A stretch of DNA of 58,791 nucleotides from AV40 sp035568175 (GTDB taxonomy: Bacteria; Verrucomicrobiota; Verrucomicrobiia; Chthoniobacterales; UBA10450), in contig DATMON010000022.1 of NCBI GenBank assembly GCA_035568175.1, positions 1-58,791 on the forward strand, in the 5' to 3' direction. Of the stretch, positions 55,495-58,791 are shown piece after piece. Within the stretch, counting starts at the first letter, position 1, and each line of letters opens with the position of its first letter. The notes below the pieces were generated by a model. The model was not told the origin of the DNA. It worked only from the letters and a program-made list of their open reading frames with translations, and ran no database searches. A program made the position numbers and the translations under genes.

Positions 55495-55850
55495 TCACAA
55501 ACGAAGTCGCATTTATTGCCATCGCTGTTTCCGACAAGGAACGCGCGCGAAAATTTTATCAGGAAAAGCTTGAGTTGAAGCCCACGGCCACGGCCATGGA
55601 AGGTGGGTGGGTTGAGTACGACATCGGGCCGGTGACGATCGGGGTTGGTTCTCATCCCGCCTGGAAACCGTCGCGCGACGGAACTTCAGTTGCGTTCGAA
55701 GTCGACGATTTCGACGGCACTTACGAGAAACTAAAATCGCGTGATGTCGCGTTCGACATCGAGAAAACAGAAACGCCGGTTTGCTGGATGGCGCAGTTCC
55801 GTGACCCGGACGGGAACAAACTGCTCATTCACAAACGAAAGAAAAAATGA
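55491..55850 (+). CDS. VOC family protein, second copy
   Basis: 119 residues, aligning with the previous gene throughout (RARKFYQEKLELKPTATAME, WVEYDIG, FRDPDGNKLLIHK). Tandem copies with ATGA overlap suggest a recent duplication and possibly a heterodimer, which VOC proteins can form. The stop codon TGA lies within the first bases of the following repeat (AATGACGAAATCCGA). Confidence 0.85.
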   Translation: MITNEVAFIAIAVSDKERARKFYQEKLELKPTATAMEGGWVEYDIGPVTIGVGSHPAWKPSRDGTSVAFEVDDFDGTYEKLKSRDVAFDIEKTETPVCWMAQFRDPDGNKLLIHKRKKK

Positions 55851-55985
55851 CGAAATCCGAAGGTCGAAGCCCGAAGGAAATTCGAATGACGAAATCCGAA
55901 AATAAGGCGCTGATGACGGTGCGGTTCTTGGTCATTCGAGCTTCGTCATTATTTCGTCATTCGTCATTCGAGCTTCGTCATTGAT
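55846..55985. repeat. Palindromic repeat of AATGACGAAATCCGA units (R3)
   Basis: The left arm uses AATGACGAAATCCGA and GAAGCCCGAAGG units. The right arm has reverse-complement units CGAGCTTCGTCATT and ATTTCGTCATTCG. It fills the gap between the VOC genes and sucD and supplies the VOC stop. Confidence 0.75.
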
Positions 55986-55988
55986 CCC

Positions 55989-56864
55989 ATGTCTGTACTG
56001 GTTGATAAAAATACGCGGCTGCTCGTTCAAGGAATCACCGGCAGCGCCGGCGCGTTTCATGCGCGGCAATGCATCGAGTACGGGACGAATGTCGTTGCCG
56101 GAGTCACGCCGGGGAAAGGCGGACAGATGTTCGACGACAAAATCCCGGTGTTCGACACGGTTTGGGAAGCGAACCAGAAAACCGACTGCAATGTGTCGAT
56201 GATTTTCGTGCCGGCTGCATTCGCGGCGGATTCAATTCTCGAAGCCGTTGACGCCGATCTCGATCTTGTTGTTTGCATCACCGAAGGAATTCCGGTGATG
56301 GACATGATGCGCGTCAAAGCGCAAATGCGCGGAAAACGAACGCGACTGATCGGACCAAATTGTCCGGGAATCATCACGCCCGGCGCGTGCAAAATCGGGA
56401 TCATGCCCGGTTACATTCATAAAGAGGGAAAGGTTGGTGTGATCTCGCGCTCCGGCACGCTTACCTACGAAGCGGTTTGGCAACTGACTTCGCGCGGTTA
56501 CGGTCAATCGACTTGTATCGGCATCGGTGGCGATCCGATCGGCGGGTTGTCGCATCTCGATGCCGTGAAACTTTTCAACGACGACAAAAATACCGACGCG
56601 ATGATTCTGATCGGCGAGATCGGCGGATCAGCTGAAGAAGAAGCCGCGGCGTGGATCAAAACAAATTGCAAGAAACCAGTCGCGGCGTTCATCGCAGGAA
56701 TGACTGCGCCTCCGGGGCGACGAATGGGTCACGCCGGCGCGATCGTTTCCGGCGGCAAGGGTACCGCCGCCGGAAAAATCGAAGCAATGAAAGCTGCCGG
56801 CATCGCCGTCGCCGAAACGCCGGCAACCATCGCCGACACGTTGATCACGCGAATTAAGAAATAG
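55989..56864 (+). CDS. sucD: Succinyl-CoA ligase alpha subunit
   Basis: 291 residues. Standard signatures are QGITGSAGAFHARQCIEYGT, GPNCPGIITPG, and the phosphohistidine loop GHAGAIVSGGKGTAAGK. Paired with SucC it converts succinyl-CoA to succinate. ATG 55989 comes four bases after the R3 repeat. In most genomes sucC and sucD are adjacent; here a four-helix element, a hydrolase and two VOC genes separate them. Confidence 0.96.
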   Translation: MSVLVDKNTRLLVQGITGSAGAFHARQCIEYGTNVVAGVTPGKGGQMFDDKIPVFDTVWEANQKTDCNVSMIFVPAAFAADSILEAVDADLDLVVCITEGIPVMDMMRVKAQMRGKRTRLIGPNCPGIITPGACKIGIMPGYIHKEGKVGVISRSGTLTYEAVWQLTSRGYGQSTCIGIGGDPIGGLSHLDAVKLFNDDKNTDAMILIGEIGGSAEEEAAAWIKTNCKKPVAAFIAGMTAPPGRRMGHAGAIVSGGKGTAAGKIEAMKAAGIAVAETPATIADTLITRIKK

Positions 56865-57363
56865 ATTTGTCCGCGTTCAGCGCGACGGACGCTCCGCCAT
56901 TTTTGGCGAGCACGGCGTCGACGTCCGCGACGAACCCCGGAATGAAGCCGGTATGTTTGGCGTCGCGCCACCAGGTCCCGCCACGAGGCGTTGTGAGCAG
57001 GCCGCACAGGAATATCCCTGCCGTCGCTTCGAAAGTTCCCTTTGGAAAGACGCCGCGTTGTGTTCTGTCCCAAATGTGGAAAGACGCCCAGGCGTATTCC
57101 TGCAGCATCTGCTCCAGTCTCAGCCGATCGGCAGCATCCAATGCGCGCTCTCCGCTAAGGGCGGCGGTCATGAGCTCGGCAATGTCGCGGTTTCGCGCGA
57201 TCGCCTGACGGATCACGGTCCATTGCGCCATCGTGGAATTGTGCTCGTTGCGCTGGAGTGCGCCCGTATTGTGTTTGATCTGTAAACCGACAAAGATCAA
57301 AGACACAATCACGCCAATCGAGGCGACAATTTGCGCGAGATAGGACAATTGTTCGAACGACAT
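56854..57363 (-). CDS. Membrane-anchored hypothetical protein
   Basis: About 169 residues from ATG 57363; a TTG nine bases upstream extends it by three residues. An N-terminal transmembrane helix (YLAQIVASIGVIVSLIFVGL) is followed by a helical region (QRNEHNSTMAQWTVIRQAIA, RDIAELMTAALSGERALDAA). It resembles uncharacterised proteins often annotated DUF6082-like. Its stop overlaps the sucD 3' end by 11 bases. The function is unknown. Confidence 0.65.
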   Translation of the reverse strand: MSFEQLSYLAQIVASIGVIVSLIFVGLQIKHNTGALQRNEHNSTMAQWTVIRQAIARNRDIAELMTAALSGERALDAADRLRLEQMLQEYAWASFHIWDRTQRGVFPKGTFEATAGIFLCGLLTTPRGGTWWRDAKHTGFIPGFVADVDAVLAKNGGASVALNADKSIS

Positions 57364-57464
57364 AGGTTTCAACTATCAGTAGTCAGGCGCATTGATGCGG
57401 AACGGACGGCAGACCAGATCGGATGAAGACATAAAAAGGCCGAGGCAAACCATGTCATATGAAT

Positions 57465-58037
57465 TTAGACCTTTATCGAACCACGGAAACCCCTGACGCG
57501 ATAGTAACAGGGCGCACTGTTCTGGTACACGAAGACACGGCCGTAGCGGCGGTCAGCAAAGAGGGCGCCGCCGAGTTCCCTGATCTTGGAAGGTGTTTTC
57601 ACCCAACTCGAAGTTTTCGCATCGAAATCTCCGAGTTTCTGTAGCTCCAGGTATTGTTCTTCTGTTAACAGGTCAATCCCCATGGCTGCTGCCATGTCAA
57701 CCGCGTTGCTTTCGGGTTTATGTTCTTTGCGGGAATCCAACCCTTCACGGTCGTAACAAACACTTCTGCGGCGACTGGGGCTTTCCGCCGAACAATCGAA
57801 GAAAATGTATTCATCGGTCTTTTTATCATAACCAACAACATCCGGTTCACCTCCGGTCGTTTCCATTTCGTTGAGTGACCATAATTTTTTCACATTAGCT
57901 TCCAGCTTTGCTTGCACTTCGGCCCACACGATACCTTTGTGGCGGTTGACGTTTTTCTCAAAACGGGTTTTCAGCGTCCTGAGTAGTTCTTCACGTTGTT
58001 TTGGTGAAAACTTTTCGGGTTTAAGCAGTTTGTTCAT
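57465..58037 (-). CDS. DUF4256 domain protein
   Basis: 190 residues, a single DUF4256 domain (LLRTLKTRFEKNVNRHKG, METTGGEPDVVGYD, DCSAESPSRRRSVCYDREGL, KLGDFDAKTSSWVKTPSKIR). The domain is uncharacterised. The start is 15 bases from the attC-like site, as is typical of integron cassette genes. No attC is seen downstream of it. Confidence 0.88.
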   Translation of the reverse strand: MNKLLKPEKFSPKQREELLRTLKTRFEKNVNRHKGIVWAEVQAKLEANVKKLWSLNEMETTGGEPDVVGYDKKTDEYIFFDCSAESPSRRRSVCYDREGLDSRKEHKPESNAVDMAAAMGIDLLTEEQYLELQKLGDFDAKTSSWVKTPSKIRELGGALFADRRYGRVFVYQNSAPCYYRVRGFRGSIKV

Positions 58038-58052
58038 GGAGTATGATCAAGC

Positions 58053-58175
58053 GCCTAACGAGAACAAGATGAGCGACGGCGGGCGGGAGAGCGCGTCGCT
58101 GCGGGTTGGGAATGAAATTTCATGGAGAGTGAGGAGCCGAAGCTGCCAGCCGTTCGCTCCATCGCATGGTTAGGC
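58053..58175 (-). other. attC-like integron recombination site
   Basis: Read on the minus strand it begins GCCTAAC (R'') and ends GTTAGGC (R'), 123 bp. Inside, GAGCGAACGGC pairs with GCCGTCGCTC with a single extra A, the L'' / L' arrangement with an extrahelical base. The extra base is on the side expected when the preceding gene (58787 to 58251) reads into the site. No integrase is in the window. Confidence 0.7.
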
Positions 58176-58250
58176 CCTGGTGTGTCGATTAAGCAGAAGA
58201 GCGATTCACAGACTGACACCTCATGCCTTACTGCGCAGTTAAAAACTCTT

Positions 58251-58787
58251 TCATTCAATAAACGTGTTTAGCGTCCACGCTCCTTCCGAGAGCACATTAA
58301 GCACAATGGCAATCAAAGCGATAACCGCATAGACGGCGTGAAAGCTGCGATTGGCGGTCATGACGGCGATGATGCCGAGCACGATCATGGCCGCCGGCAA
58401 CACGTTACCTAGAGTTATCCAGGTAATGGGAAAAAAGCTCCAATTACATATCAGCGCAAGCACCCACGCCGATGCGAATCCGGTGAAGAAGATTCGGCGA
58501 CTCTTATAAAAGTGTCGCTCCATATCGATGATTGCGTCCTCGCTCGTCGGAATGCGCGGGAACAGCAGAACGGTCGTGAGATAGACGGCTGCGGTTAACG
58601 CAACCAACAACAGAAAGGAATAAATGCTCCATCTCTTAACATCGTGCAGTCCCCAGATTCCCCACCAATTGCTTACATCAGCGAACAGGACCGTGAGTAT
58701 CCAAAGATTCGAGACCCAATAACCGCGAACCCGTTCCCGTTCTTCGGCCAACCTTCCAACGCTGGTCATAAGCTGGGCCACCGCCAC
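58251..58787 (-). CDS. Membrane hypothetical protein (possible cassette gene, may be truncated)
   Basis: 178 residues with about five hydrophobic segments (NLWILTVLFADVSNWWGIWG, YSFLLLVALTAAVYLTTVLL, AMIVLGIIAVMTA). No family is recognised. It reads towards the attC-like site, consistent with a cassette gene. The frame begins four bases from the window edge, so the true start could lie outside. Confidence 0.65.
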   Translation of the reverse strand: MAVAQLMTSVGRLAEERERVRGYWVSNLWILTVLFADVSNWWGIWGLHDVKRWSIYSFLLLVALTAAVYLTTVLLFPRIPTSEDAIIDMERHFYKSRRIFFTGFASAWVLALICNWSFFPITWITLGNVLPAAMIVLGIIAVMTANRSFHAVYAVIALIAIVLNVLSEGAWTLNTFIE

Positions 58788-58791
58788 GCCG

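Noticed and set aside
58055..58258. 67-residue open frame across the attC-like site
   Set aside because: It translates the recombination-site hairpins; I recall similar spurious predictions and see no start or ribosome-binding site support.
58053..58791. Complete integron
   Set aside because: One attC-like site is present, but no integrase, attI or second attC is visible in the window.

Overview
The window is a GC-rich chromosomal segment from a Gram-negative bacterium. It encodes Wza/Wzc-type outer-membrane polysaccharide export, apolipoprotein N-acyltransferase and many signal-peptide proteins. A split metH, a VKOR/DsbA pair, cell-surface proteins with Pro-Thr linkers and abundant palindromic repeats suggest Verrucomicrobiota, possibly a soil Chthoniobacterales-like lineage. 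That placement is inference from gene content; no rRNA is present.

Layout. 0-10 kb: exopolysaccharide locus (epimerase, initiating sugar transferase, Wzc-like kinase/co-polymerase, Wza-like exporter, outer-membrane barrel, O-antigen ligase/polymerase). 10-15 kb: disulfide pair, choice-of-anchor/ice-binding-like surface protein, permease plus TauD-like dioxygenase, tRNA-Glu. 15-19 kb: secreted proteins, a GIY-YIG gene, tRNA-Pro and a truncated tRNA copy. 19-25 kb: two-gene methionine synthase, a conserved hypothetical, a frameshifted MFS transporter and an amidase. 25-38.8 kb: deacetylase, ffh-rpsP-khpA-trmD, fabF, a RibD-like reductase, LPG-synthase-like membrane protein, MFS and clpB. 38.8-41 kb: lower-GC island with a SIR2-like protein and a membrane/pYEATS pair. 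41-50 kb: Tat-exported aminotransferase (and a decayed copy of its 3' end), MtfA, two small Cys proteins, S1/P1-like nuclease, Mut7-C protein, TIR membrane protein and lnt. 50-57 kb: phosphohexomutase, sucC, a four-helix-bundle gene, hydrolase, two VOC proteins and sucD. 57.4 kb to the end: two genes arranged around an attC-like site.

The strongest unusual signal is a set of palindromic repeat families occupying intergenic gaps and entering genes. Elements appear inside trmD, clpB and sucC in frame, and supply the last residues and stop codons of several genes (trmD, the nuclease, fabF, VOC2 and others). The most complete element has 25-bp inverted ends (24/25 identical) around a four-helix-bundle (23S rRNA intervening-sequence protein family) gene between sucC and a hydrolase. 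I infer that this is a small mobile element, and that some ORF-less palindromes may be related non-autonomous forms. A second signal is an 11-mer, AGATCGACATC, present 12 times on the two strands and read in several codon frames.

Gene boundaries for large genes are firm. Start sites, small regulatory sites and repeat boundaries were judged by eye and are less certain.
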